Part shown: positions 56,596 through 64,000 of the stretch, piece by piece
Layout of the letters: every line of letters begins with the position of its first letter
Numbering within the stretch: the first letter of the stretch is position 1
Source of the DNA: Desulfoprunum benzoelyticum
GTDB taxonomy: Bacteria; Desulfobacterota; Desulfobulbia; Desulfobulbales; Desulfocapsaceae
Direction of reading: 5' to 3'
Length of the DNA: 64,000 bases
Assembly (NCBI RefSeq): GCF_014201505.1
Contig: NZ_JACHEO010000011.1
Span: 1-64,000 of the forward strand
The notes under the pieces: model-generated
The model's database searches: none
What the model was told of the DNA's origin: nothing
What the model saw: only the letters and a program-made list of their open reading frames with translations
Translations under genes and position numbers: made by a program

Positions 56596-56647
56596 GAAAA
56601 TCCCGGCGGCATGCGCCATCACCTGCAATCTCAGGGCCGGGATTTTC
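56596..56647 (+). promoter_or_regulatory. Long leader stem before the methyltransferase gene
   Basis: GAAAATCCCGGC (56596-56607) pairs perfectly with GCCGGGATTTTC (56636-56647), leaving a 28-base loop that holds smaller hairpins. It ends 30 bp before ATG 56678. Its plan differs from the other leaders, with a longer stem, but it has the same place. Confidence 0.55.
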
Positions 56648-56677
56648 ATTTTCTTCACGCTGTCAGGAGGAAAAACA

Positions 56678-57715
56678 ATGGCAAGACTCGCATCCCAGGC
56701 AAAAGCCGGCTTTTATCCAACTCCGGATAAAGTCTGCGACCTGCTGAAAACAAAAATATCATTTGAAGATGGTGCCAGACTGCTTGATCCATGTTGCGGA
56801 GAAGGGAAAACCCTTTCCAACCTGGCTCAGCAATCAATGGCTCTCACTACCTATGGAATAGAACTCGACCACCAGAGAGCTCAAAGGGCCAAATCGAGGC
56901 TTACCAAAGTGTTGTGGGGAGATGGTTTGACTGAAATGAAAATCTCACCACACTCATTTGGCCTGCTCTACCTGAACCCTCCCTATGACACTGCGATAAA
57001 CCAAGATGGCAAGTCACAGCGGCTGGAAGCACAGTTTTTGCGGCGCTATCTTGGTACCCTGCAGCAAGGAGGCTATCTGGTCCTGATCATTCCCTACTAT
57101 ATCCTCAAGCACTGTGCCAAACCCCTGGCCAGGTATTTCAAGATCCAGGTGCTTGGCTTTCCTGAAGATGAATTCCTACCATTCAAACAGTGTATCGTGG
57201 TTGGCAGGAAACAATTGCTTGCTCCCAGGGAACAAGCGATACAAATAGAGTCTCATCTTGTAGAACTGTCGGACATGGATCCCGATGAATTTATGGATTC
57301 TGTTTTTACCCTGGAAGATATGGCGCCCATCATCGTGCCGGTCACGTCAAAGCCGCTTCTAAATTTTACGGCAAATAAGACAGATCCGCTTGAAGCCATC
57401 CCCCTTGTTCGTAAGGTTGGAGTGTTAAAAAACCTGCTAGAGGATCTTACGCCAAAGAAAAACACTGAAATCCGTCCATTGACCCCGCTGGAAAACGGCC
57501 ACCTGGCCTTGATGCTGGCTGGCGGTTATATGAACGGAGCGATTGAAAAAGATGGTCGGCAACTGGTGATTAAAGGTGTTGTCCGTAAGTCTGAGAAAGT
57601 GATCAGTGTTCATGAGAACGAATCAGGCGAAGGCACTATTACGACACGAGACCAGTACACGCCAACCGTCAAGGTCATTGACATGCAGGCAGCTGAACTG
57701 CTCAATGTTCAGTAG
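56678..57715 (+). CDS. DNA adenine methyltransferase-like protein (DUF6094)
   Basis: A 345-aa protein with a class I methyltransferase fold: SAM loop LLDPCCGEG (35-43) and catalytic NPPY (100-103). The GIELDHQRAQRAK segment is the acidic SAM strand. Enzymes with NPPY methylate adenine or rRNA N6 positions. The last about 130 residues are unplaced. Start ATG 56678 with AGGAGG 9 bp before it; a longer frame upstream overlaps ssb and is rejected. Genes of this type (DUF6094) are common in ICEs and large plasmids. Confidence 0.8.
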   Translation: MARLASQAKAGFYPTPDKVCDLLKTKISFEDGARLLDPCCGEGKTLSNLAQQSMALTTYGIELDHQRAQRAKSRLTKVLWGDGLTEMKISPHSFGLLYLNPPYDTAINQDGKSQRLEAQFLRRYLGTLQQGGYLVLIIPYYILKHCAKPLARYFKIQVLGFPEDEFLPFKQCIVVGRKQLLAPREQAIQIESHLVELSDMDPDEFMDSVFTLEDMAPIIVPVTSKPLLNFTANKTDPLEAIPLVRKVGVLKNLLEDLTPKKNTEIRPLTPLENGHLALMLAGGYMNGAIEKDGRQLVIKGVVRKSEKVISVHENESGEGTITTRDQYTPTVKVIDMQAAELLNVQ

Positions 57716-57739
57716 TCGTTACCTCACACTTACCCATCT

Positions 57740-57773
57740 GGGAGAGCATCCCCCGCGTGGGGATCTCTCTCCC
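57740..57773 (+). promoter_or_regulatory. Leader hairpin 4 (before the 189-aa gene)
   Basis: GGGAGAG/CTCTCCC outer arm and ATCCCC-CGCGT-GGGGAT inner arm: the most regular member of the set. It ends 20 bp before ATG 57793. Confidence 0.65.
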
Positions 57774-57792
57774 TTTCACACAGGAGAGATAC

Positions 57793-58362
57793 ATGTTTAA
57801 AAACGAAAAATATGTAACAGTGCAAACCGCTGGTTTTATCACCTACTGTGACGCTCTGATTGCAAGAGCCACCGGTGGTGAACTTGAGGCCTATTTATTC
57901 AGCCTTATCGGCACACCATCCCATATCAAAGCATCTTCTGCTGTTCTATTTGGCGGGGAGACCTGCCGTATATCAAGCCAGGATGATCTACCCCAAAACG
58001 TCAGTTTTTCTGGGGCAGTGCGAACCTGTCGGACCCGCAAGATTGGTGAAACGGTCAACAAGATTATGGTGAGTGAAAATCATTTTCCGGAAACTTGTAG
58101 CCAGGTCACCTCTTCAACAGTTGTCTTTGGTCCCGATATATCCCTGGTGCAAGAGCGCTCTTTTCTGCGGCTCGATGTGGCAACCAGTATTCCCTTGAAG
58201 CCGCAATGGCAAGGTTGGCTTTGGGATGAAATTTTGCAGCCCGAGAAACTCTACTCTTTTGGTGGAGACGAGCTTCGCGAGGCCTACCTTATAACATGGC
58301 CAGTGGATGACACGCTTCAAGAACAAATCCTTGAAGGAGTGAAACAGAGATATTTGACGTAA
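57793..58362 (+). CDS. Unrecognised 189-aa protein of recombination block
   Basis: A soluble protein that I cannot name. It begins FKNEKYVTVQTAGFITYCDA and has LFGGETCRISSQDDLP and LRLDVATSIPLKPQWQGW. ATG 57793 is preceded by CAGGAGAG at 8 bp. It has the same leader hairpin as its neighbours, so it belongs to the same block. The middle has two cysteines with no clear motif. Confidence 0.6.
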   Translation: MFKNEKYVTVQTAGFITYCDALIARATGGELEAYLFSLIGTPSHIKASSAVLFGGETCRISSQDDLPQNVSFSGAVRTCRTRKIGETVNKIMVSENHFPETCSQVTSSTVVFGPDISLVQERSFLRLDVATSIPLKPQWQGWLWDEILQPEKLYSFGGDELREAYLITWPVDDTLQEQILEGVKQRYLT

Positions 58363-58382
58363 TTAAAACGAACCTACCCATA

Positions 58383-58425
58383 GGAGGGCGAACAAAGCCC
58401 TTTGGGGGACATTGTTTGCCTTTCC
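58383..58425 (+). promoter_or_regulatory. Leader hairpin 5 (before the helicase gene)
   Basis: GGGC...ACAA/TTGT...GCC outer arm and GCCC-TTT-GGGG inner arm. It ends 26 bp before ATG 58452. Confidence 0.55.
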
Positions 58426-58451
58426 CATAGCTTAAAAAAGGAAGGTGAACG

Positions 58452-60827
58452 ATGGAAGTCAACACTCGTGCACTTGATCCGAAAGCACAGATCCAGAGTG
58501 CTCCTGATCAGGTAACAACCAAAACAGTAAAGCTGGCTGATTTCTTGGGTGATTGGGGCAATATCCTCAAAGCCCAGGTCATCAAGAATATGAATCCGGT
58601 CTATTCGCCCAAGGCGGAGGATGATTGGGACATAGCGGCCAGGAAAAAGCTACAACAACTGATTCGTCCTCCATTTGCCTCACAGACCAGGCGGGGAATT
58701 CTCCCTGTAGCCCGATCGTTTTACAAAGAAGATCACAAGGCTGCTTTCCTGGTTGGCGAGATGGGAGCCGGCAAGACCTTTATGGGGCTTGCGATGGCGT
58801 ATCTCATTCCAAAATCATCCAAAAGAATCCTGATCCAATGCCCGGGTCACCTGGTCAAAAAATGGATCCGGGAGGCAGAGGAAACCATACCAGGTTGCTC
58901 TTGCTATAACCTGGATGACAAAAGTATGAAGCAGCTTCTTGCCCACAAACTGCATGCAACCAGGCCGTTTGGTACTGAGATCTGGGTTATCGGCAAAGAG
59001 CGGGCAAAGCTGCATTTTCAACGGAAACAAAATATCATCCTGCGACGAGGTGCCGAATGCTGCCCGGATTGCGGCAAAGCGGTTGAAGTATCGGAAACCG
59101 ACAAGTCGCCAATCTGTGAACACTGCAGAGCAAGATTGTGGGCTGCAGACAGGGATAAGGTCCGGCGCTATGCCAAGGCTGAGTTTATAAAAAGGTTTTT
59201 TCCAAAGAACTTCTTTGATCTGCTTATTCTCGATGAGGTCCACGAACTCAAAGGCGGCGGTACGGCCCAGGGCCAGGCAATGAGTTGTCTGATCGCAAAA
59301 TCCAAAAAGATACTGGCTCTCACCGGAACCCTCATGGGCGGTTACTCCAAAGACCTTTTTTATCTTCTCTGGCGGATGTTTCCAGGCCAGATGAAAGCAG
59401 CCGGCTTTGAGTATGGCCGTACTCTGCAGTTTGCCGAACGCTACGGCGTCGTCCAGCGTACCTATGACAGTAAAGACATAGCTGCGAGTCTGAATATCGC
59501 AAGTATCGGTCGTAAAATCGGTAGATCAAGAGTCAAGGAGGCACCGGGTATTTCACCGCTGCTTCTGCCAAATCTGCTGCTTGAACGTTCAGTCTTTGTA
59601 CGGCTGGCGGATATCAGTGACGCATTACCGGATTATGATGAAATCATTGTGCCGGTGGCCATGAACGAGGACCAGCAAACAGAATATGACCAGTTGTCCG
59701 ATAGTCTGATGTCAGCGACCAGGCAGGCCCTGGCCCGTGGCGACATGCGGCTTCTAGGCAAGATGCTCCAGTCATTACTGGCGTATCCTGATGGTTGCCG
59801 TGTCGAGGAACTGGTTACCCTTGACAAAAATGGTACTGAAGAAATCGTCGGCAGTGCACAGGCACTGGAGGATATCGACTTACTCCCCAAGGAAGCGCGT
59901 CTTCTCGAGATTCTTGCAGCTGAGAAGAAGCAGGGGCGAAAGGTTGCTGTCTTTCTGGAGCATACTGGAACGCGGGATTTGCTGCCGACCCTGCAAGAAA
60001 AACTCAGCACAAACGGTTTTTCTCCACTGGTAATGAGGAGTCAGGCCATAAGGCCCGAAAATCGTGAAGAATGGCTGAAAGACAAAATGACAACAGACAG
60101 GTATGACTGTCTGGTTTGTAATCCGAACCTGGTGAAAACCGGTTTAGATCTGCTGGATTTTCCTACCATCATCTTTTTTCAATGCGGTTATTCGGTCTTT
60201 ACTCTGCGTCAGGCCAGCCGTCGTTCATGGCGTATTGGCCAGCATTTACCGGTACGGGTGTTTTATATGGCCTATGCTGGGACAATGCAGGGAAAGGCCC
60301 TCTCCCTGATGGCCCAGAAGATGGAAACATCGCTGGCTGTCGAAGGCGAGTTGTCCGATCAGGGGCTGGCTGCCTTGTCGGAATCCGATAACTCCATGAT
60401 GTATGAACTTGCCAAGGCCCTCACCGGCAAGAAAACAGTGGGCTCCATGGACGATGCCTGGACCAGATACAAACAGCACCAGCTTATTTCGTGCCTGTCT
60501 CTTGATGATGATCAGGATGTCCGGGAGACCACAACAACCACTATCAAGACGACCACGACCATGACAACAACTGCCGGCTCCACTTCGATTACGCATGAAT
60601 TCATTGTGCGTGGCAAGGTGTATGTCCAAAATGACGGTGCAGTTGTCTATATTGGCCGTAACCGATTTGATCTGAAAGCCGGGGCCGTCTATTGGGCCGG
60701 AAGAAAGATCGGTTGGTATGACCGCAAAGGATGTGGCGAGATAAACGAAAAACCAATCCGTATTTACCGGCCTGAAGAGTCGCAAGGCTTTGTGCTGGCG
60801 GAAATACGAAAGCGACAAACAGCGTAA
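58452..60827 (+). CDS. SNF2-type superfamily 2 helicase with zinc ribbon
   Basis: A 791-aa DNA-dependent ATPase. Walker A is GEMGAGKT (102-109), the DEVH box is at 261-264 and motif VI is QASRRSWRIGQ, the SNF2 form. An inserted zinc ribbon (C204, C207, C222, C225) lies between the two. After motif VI a threonine-rich linker (about residues 693-710) joins a small C-terminal domain with VRGKVYVQNDG. It likely remodels or unwinds DNA for the element's replication or repair. Spaced about 90 bp after the unknown gene with the leader hairpin in between. Confidence 0.88.
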   Translation: MEVNTRALDPKAQIQSAPDQVTTKTVKLADFLGDWGNILKAQVIKNMNPVYSPKAEDDWDIAARKKLQQLIRPPFASQTRRGILPVARSFYKEDHKAAFLVGEMGAGKTFMGLAMAYLIPKSSKRILIQCPGHLVKKWIREAEETIPGCSCYNLDDKSMKQLLAHKLHATRPFGTEIWVIGKERAKLHFQRKQNIILRRGAECCPDCGKAVEVSETDKSPICEHCRARLWAADRDKVRRYAKAEFIKRFFPKNFFDLLILDEVHELKGGGTAQGQAMSCLIAKSKKILALTGTLMGGYSKDLFYLLWRMFPGQMKAAGFEYGRTLQFAERYGVVQRTYDSKDIAASLNIASIGRKIGRSRVKEAPGISPLLLPNLLLERSVFVRLADISDALPDYDEIIVPVAMNEDQQTEYDQLSDSLMSATRQALARGDMRLLGKMLQSLLAYPDGCRVEELVTLDKNGTEEIVGSAQALEDIDLLPKEARLLEILAAEKKQGRKVAVFLEHTGTRDLLPTLQEKLSTNGFSPLVMRSQAIRPENREEWLKDKMTTDRYDCLVCNPNLVKTGLDLLDFPTIIFFQCGYSVFTLRQASRRSWRIGQHLPVRVFYMAYAGTMQGKALSLMAQKMETSLAVEGELSDQGLAALSESDNSMMYELAKALTGKKTVGSMDDAWTRYKQHQLISCLSLDDDQDVRETTTTTIKTTTTMTTTAGSTSITHEFIVRGKVYVQNDGAVVYIGRNRFDLKAGAVYWAGRKIGWYDRKGCGEINEKPIRIYRPEESQGFVLAEIRKRQTA

Positions 60828-60847
60828 CACCAACAACCATTCACCTG

Positions 60848-60892
60848 ACCAGGGGAATCAATTCCCTGGAACGGGGCATTGGTTTCTCTGGT
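60848..60892 (+). promoter_or_regulatory. Leader hairpin 6 (before radC)
   Basis: ACCAG/CTGGT and GAATCAAT/ATTGGTTTC outer arm, TCCC/GGGG inner arm. It ends 17 bp before ATG 60910, with AGGAGG close to its end. Confidence 0.6.
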
Positions 60893-60909
60893 CCCAAAGG
60901 AGGAAGCCA

Positions 60910-61392
60910 ATGCTCTTTGTAAAAGATCAGGATGGTGAATATCATCCCGCACCGAAAAAGTTGGTTCTCACCGAGGCGAATAAGCTCATAGGCTACCAAC
61001 TGCGACGCGGTGCCTCTATTCTCTCTTCAGAATGCGCCAAGGCGGTTATCGGCTGTAAGCTCCGTGGTAGACAGTGTGAAGTTTTTGCCTGCCTGTTTCT
61101 GGACTCAAAGCATCGGGTCCTTGCATTCAAGGAGATGTTCACAGGTACAATCAACCACACAACGGTCCATCCGAGAGAGATAGTCAAAGAGGCCCTGCAG
61201 CTCAATGCCGAGGCAATCATCCTGGCCCACAATCACCCCTCAGGTGGCAGTGAGCCAAGCACTCAGGATATTTCCCTGACGACTACCCTGACCAATATTC
61301 TGAAAATCATAGATGTGCGGATCCTCGATCACCTGGTAGTCGGTGATGAGGTTACCGCGTTTTCCGATCTGGGAATTTTACCGGAGAAATAA
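60910..61392 (+). CDS. radC: RadC-family JAB/MPN metalloprotease-like protein
   Basis: A 160-aa RadC lacking the N-terminal helix-hairpin-helix of chromosomal RadC; it is the short mobile-element form. The JAMM zinc motif is intact: E (EMFTGT), then HNHPSGGSEPSTQD. The start ATG 60910 (MLFVKDQ) follows AAGGAGG by 8 bp; an upstream frame start at 60790 overlaps the helicase gene and the hairpin and is rejected. Its function is unknown, despite the name. Confidence 0.9.
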   Translation: MLFVKDQDGEYHPAPKKLVLTEANKLIGYQLRRGASILSSECAKAVIGCKLRGRQCEVFACLFLDSKHRVLAFKEMFTGTINHTTVHPREIVKEALQLNAEAIILAHNHPSGGSEPSTQDISLTTTLTNILKIIDVRILDHLVVGDEVTAFSDLGILPEK

Positions 61393-61410
61393 CCACACAT
61401 CCCATAACAA

Positions 61411-61446
61411 GGGGCAGACATGTCCCTTCGGGGGAGTGGCCTGCCC
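61411..61446 (+). promoter_or_regulatory. Leader hairpin 7 (before the DUF932 gene)
   Basis: GGGCAG/CTGCCC outer arm and TCCC-TTCG-GGGG inner arm with a stable UUCG tetraloop. It ends 33 bp before ATG 61480. Confidence 0.6.
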
Positions 61447-61479
61447 TATTGATAGACAACAAAAATCAAGGAGGCAGGT

Positions 61480-62307
61480 ATGAACGTAATCAAAACTTTA
61501 ACCAACGACAACATAATCACCCTCGCACCGGCAGCCGGATCTCTGGCACCCATTGGCACCGTTTCGTCAAGGTATTCATTTGTGCCGACTTTAACGGCGG
61601 TCGATCTGCTGCGTGAAGCAGGATGGTTTCCGATCCATGCGGAGCAAAGCATAGTACGCAAAACTGAGCGGGAAGGGTACCAGCGGCACCTGATTCGTTT
61701 TGCCAAAAATGGCTTGTCATTCGACGGTGAACGGGTTGACCTGGTTCTCTATAATTCCCACGACTGTGGCTGTGCCTTTAAGCTGATAGCTTCAGTCTGG
61801 CGGCAGATATGCGGCAACGGATTGATGGTTGCCTCGGAGTTTGCCAACTTCAGCCATAAGCATATCGGCTTCAGTCCGGATGCATTTATCCATTCAGCTG
61901 GCGAGATTGCATCTGCAGCCGGAACCATTGCCGAGCGGGTAGACGAGATGAAGGTAATCGAGATGACTCCGGACGAGCGAGGCGTTTTTGCCCAGGCAGC
62001 GCATAGCCTGATTTATGACGAGCCCGACCAGGCCCCCGTGCAGCCACATCAATTGCTTGATGAACGGCGCTATGACGACAAGGGTAATGATCTCTGGACA
62101 ACATTCAACGTGATCCAGGAAAATGTCATGCGTGGCGGCCTCAAAGGCATTACCAGAGGCGGCGACGGACGACTCAGGAGAGCAACCACACGACCGGTCA
62201 AAGCACTTGATCGAAATATCAAACTGAACCAGGCGCTTTGGTTCTTGACGGAAAAAATGGCAGAGCTGAAGCAAGTCGAGGGGAATCTTTCGACTGTATC
62301 GGCTTAA
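61480..62307 (+). CDS. DUF932-family protein
   Basis: A 275-aa protein of the DUF932 (YubP/phage-plasmid) family: SRYSFVPTLTAVDLLREAGW in the first 60 residues, HLIRFAK and a central CNG segment (WRQICGNGLMVASEF). The family is found on plasmids, phages and ICEs next to recombination genes and has no proven function. AAGGAGG precedes ATG 61480. It closes the recombination block; a strong terminator follows. Confidence 0.85.
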   Translation: MNVIKTLTNDNIITLAPAAGSLAPIGTVSSRYSFVPTLTAVDLLREAGWFPIHAEQSIVRKTEREGYQRHLIRFAKNGLSFDGERVDLVLYNSHDCGCAFKLIASVWRQICGNGLMVASEFANFSHKHIGFSPDAFIHSAGEIASAAGTIAERVDEMKVIEMTPDERGVFAQAAHSLIYDEPDQAPVQPHQLLDERRYDDKGNDLWTTFNVIQENVMRGGLKGITRGGDGRLRRATTRPVKALDRNIKLNQALWFLTEKMAELKQVEGNLSTVSA

Positions 62308-62328
62308 GCAGCCATTTACCACTACACT

Positions 62329-62357
62329 AGCCGTCTCCTTCGGGGGACGGCTTTTTT
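62329..62357 (+). terminator. Terminator after DUF932 gene
   Basis: GCCGTCTCC-TTCG-GGGGACGGC forms a 9-bp stem with one G-U pair, followed by six T. It ends the 54-62 kb block. Confidence 0.93.
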
Positions 62358-62383
62358 GTTAGCAATGTTTATATCTTTTGTGC

Positions 62384-62436
62384 TATATAATGGTATGTGT
62401 TTTTCTCTACCTTTCAGTACATATATACTAGTATAT
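62384..62436 (+). promoter_or_regulatory. parA promoter and AT palindrome
   Basis: TGC-TATATAAT at 62381-62391 is an extended -10. About 30 bp further is a perfect 14-bp palindrome ATATACTAGTATAT (62423-62436), a likely operator or partition site. parA starts about 50 bp downstream. Confidence 0.5.
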
Positions 62437-62488
62437 TTAAATATTACAAAAAAGCTATACAAAATATTCTTTACTACAGGAAAATACG

Positions 62489-63259
62489 ATGAAAATAATT
62501 ATACTTAACCAGAAAGGTGGTGCGGGAAAATCAACGATTTCCACAAACATGGCCTATTGTCTGGCTATGTCCGGAAAGAAGACGCTTCTTATCGATATGG
62601 ATCCCCAGGCACACAGCTCTGTTATCTTCTGCCCGGACATTCCCAGAGATCAAACGGTCAATGAGCTGCTCTTAAATAAATCGTTTAAAATTGACAGTGT
62701 CATTCGTCAGGCGGTGGCCGGTGAAGATGAAAATCCGGTTGGGAATCTTTTCATTATCCCCTCCAATATCCACCTGGCCATAACTGCCGAACAGATCACG
62801 ACCAAAATCCACAGGGAAAAGCTTCTCCATAATCATTTGAAGAAGATTGAAAAGGATTTCGACTTCATCATCATCGACTGTCCACCTACAGTTAATGTAC
62901 TCACGGTCAATGCTATCTATACCTCCGACCTGATTTTGATCCCGACCATTTACGGACGATATTCCCTGGATGGCATCGCCGACCTCTTCAAGTCGATTGA
63001 AGATGTGAAAGAGTCCAGCAACTTTAAATATGTGATTTTGAGAAATAGTCGTGACTCCCGTACCAAGCTTTCCAATCTGTACGTCGAAGAACAATTGGCA
63101 CCCTATAAAGAGAATCTGCTGGAAACAGTGATTCGCAGAAATGAGGCCATCAATCAGGCTCAGATGAACAATGAGCCCGTAATGGTTTTTGACCCAAGAT
63201 CTTACGGTGCCGAAGATTTCAAACAACTGACCGAGGAAATTCTCAGCTATGGCAACTAA
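62489..63259 (+). CDS. ParA-family partition ATPase
   Basis: A 256-aa Walker-type ATPase: deviant Walker A KGGAGKST (about 9-16), A' LLIDMDPQ and Walker B FIIIDCPPT. Such proteins move plasmids and elements to daughter cells with a small partner. AGGAAA precedes ATG 62489. Its 3' end overlaps the next gene by 11 bp, which is likely its partner. Confidence 0.93.
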   Translation: MKIIILNQKGGAGKSTISTNMAYCLAMSGKKTLLIDMDPQAHSSVIFCPDIPRDQTVNELLLNKSFKIDSVIRQAVAGEDENPVGNLFIIPSNIHLAITAEQITTKIHREKLLHNHLKKIEKDFDFIIIDCPPTVNVLTVNAIYTSDLILIPTIYGRYSLDGIADLFKSIEDVKESSNFKYVILRNSRDSRTKLSNLYVEEQLAPYKENLLETVIRRNEAINQAQMNNEPVMVFDPRSYGAEDFKQLTEEILSYGN

Positions 63260-63533
63260 AAAAATCACAGGGCAATCCAAGCTGGCTCAAACAGCTGAGT
63301 CGAAAACCGACACCAACGAACGTCTCGATCTGGTGACACCTAGAAAAAAGCCATCATTGAAGGCGTACCGGCTGTATGATGATGATATTGCCAGGCTTAA
63401 AGAGATTACCGCGACAATGAATAAAGAGAGCCACCGACACATCAGTGAAACTGCTGCAATTCGCGCTTTGATAGTGTTGGGGACGGGCACTACAGGGGAA
63501 AAGCTGTTGAAGGCCCTGCGGGAAACGATATAG
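63249..63533 (+). CDS. Small basic protein, probable ParB-like partner
   Basis: A 94-aa protein overlapping parA by 11 bp. It starts with a lysine-rich tail (ATKKITGQSKLAQTAES) and has RLKEITATMNKESHRHISET, a helix pattern like ribbon-helix-helix proteins. It is not a canonical ParB (no HTH core). In short ParA operons such a small DNA-binding partner is usual. I could not place it in a named family. Confidence 0.6.
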   Translation: MATKKITGQSKLAQTAESKTDTNERLDLVTPRKKPSLKAYRLYDDDIARLKEITATMNKESHRHISETAAIRALIVLGTGTTGEKLLKALRETI

Positions 63534-63808
63534 AAATGTAGTTTATTTATGCTACATAAAGACGTATCAATTTTGCGAAGATAACGGGGCAAGGATGATA
63601 GACAACACCGGGCCGCTTGTTTTCAGGGAGACTTGAACAATTAATGAGAAACCCATAAGAAAAATATGTTTATCTTGAAATATGTTCAATTTATCCCAGA
63701 TTAGTTGACGACAACGACAAAAAACGAGAAACACAAGAAAAGAAGAAACCGCGTGTAATAAGAAAAGAATAAACAAAGAAATCGACTGCTTGCTGTTCCT
63801 CCTTGAAA
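63534..63808. other. Gene-free stretch
   Basis: About 275 bp, AT rich, with no supported frame. Shortly after the partner gene there is a small inverted repeat ATGTAG...CTACAT (63536-63557). Confidence 0.4.
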
Positions 63809-64000
63809 TTAGAGAGCATTCTTGGCGTATCTACATTTTGGAAATCCAGAGCATGCCATGAATTCGTTGCCTTTATTGGTTCCTTTCTTGGCAATTCTCA
63901 AAACCAACTCACTGCCACATTTAGGACAGAGGTTGCTATTTTCCTTGTTTTCCAATCTCGATTTGACATTCTTCACATGTTGGCGCTGGGTTTCGAAAGA
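63809..64000 (-). CDS. C-terminal part of a topoisomerase-type zinc-finger protein, perhaps NERD
   Basis: A 64-codon open frame, cut at the window edge, ends at TAA (63811-63809). The protein reads QRQHVKNVKSRLENKEN and then a C4 zinc finger: CPKCGSELVLRIAKKG...FMACSGFPKCRYAKNAL. The finger is of the type that ends topoisomerase I and many nuclease-related-domain (NERD) proteins; the HVKNVKS part resembles the end of a NERD domain. Its start lies beyond 64000. It is convergent with the ParA pair. Confidence 0.6.
   Translation of the reverse strand, partial: SFETQRQHVKNVKSRLENKENSNLCPKCGSELVLRIAKKGTNKGNEFMACSGFPKCRYAKNAL

Larger units (their letters stand above)
38449..64000 (+). mobile_element. 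Integrative, probably conjugative element (left part)
   Basis: Starts at the 3' end of tRNA-Arg with a tyrosine recombinase. It then holds accessory genes, a transfer operon (coupling ATPase and HD relaxase-like protein), an HU protein, a recombination block, and ParA. Codon use and base composition differ from the chromosomal genes on the left. The mating-pair channel genes and right end were not seen, so the element runs past 64000. I did not find a second copy of the tRNA 3' end in the window. Confidence 0.75.

Noticed and set aside
38449..64000. Insertion sequences or transposases
   Set aside because: No transposase or terminal inverted repeats were recognised.

Overview
The window reads as a chromosome segment of a Gram-negative, probably anaerobic, deltaproteobacterium-like organism (Desulfobacterota, perhaps Desulfobulbales; this is inferred from gene content and protein style, not from a search). 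It carries the left part of a large integrated mobile element. Positions 1-16119 are one uninterrupted ribosomal run: tuf (3' part), the S10 operon, the spc operon with secY, map, infA and rpmJ, and the alpha operon ending rpoA-rplQ and a terminator. All genes are on the + strand and tightly spaced.

Positions 16209-31300 continue on the + strand with a housekeeping series: a YkgJ-type cysteine-cluster protein, rpsB, tsf, pyrH, frr, uppS, cdsA, dxr, rseP, tsaB, ispG, proS, a long RelA/SpoT protein whose hydrolase site is degenerate, a zinc-ribbon/Smr-like protein and a secreted FKBP isomerase. uppS-cdsA-dxr and rseP-tsaB-ispG are joined by start/stop overlaps. From 31404 to 33911 a minus-strand operon holds an LptF/LptG permease, an unrecognised 255-aa protein and a BadF-type ASKHA activase. 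A 6S RNA with its own promoter lies at about 34286-34450, followed by a DHH phosphoesterase and two tandem ADP-glucose pyrophosphorylase-like genes.

At 38373-38448 there is a tRNA-Arg(CCU). A tyrosine recombinase begins 180 bp downstream and everything to the right edge looks like accessory DNA with different base use, so I read 38449-64000 as the left part of an integrative (probably conjugative) element. The right attachment site was not seen. Its cargo is a 1301-aa CHAT-domain protease, a SEC-C protein, a three-gene cassette (ribbon-helix-helix protein, DUF4258-like protein, unknown) bracketed by a direct repeat, and a HEPN-domain protein. Its backbone has an HU protein, a minus-strand transfer operon (NusA-like protein, TraD-like coupling ATPase, MOBH-like HD protein, membrane protein, small protein) and a plus-strand DNA-processing block (Rad52-like annealase, Cas4-like nuclease, SSB, adenine methyltransferase, unknown, SNF2-type helicase, RadC, DUF932 protein). 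A ParA partition pair and the end of a zinc-finger protein follow.

The most unusual feature is that seven genes of the DNA-processing block (54.2-61.5 kb) each have a short leader that folds into the same kind of two-part hairpin just before the ribosome binding site, and an eighth has a related long stem. This is a repeated, probably RNA-level regulatory element; it may belong to, or extend, the radC RNA motif.
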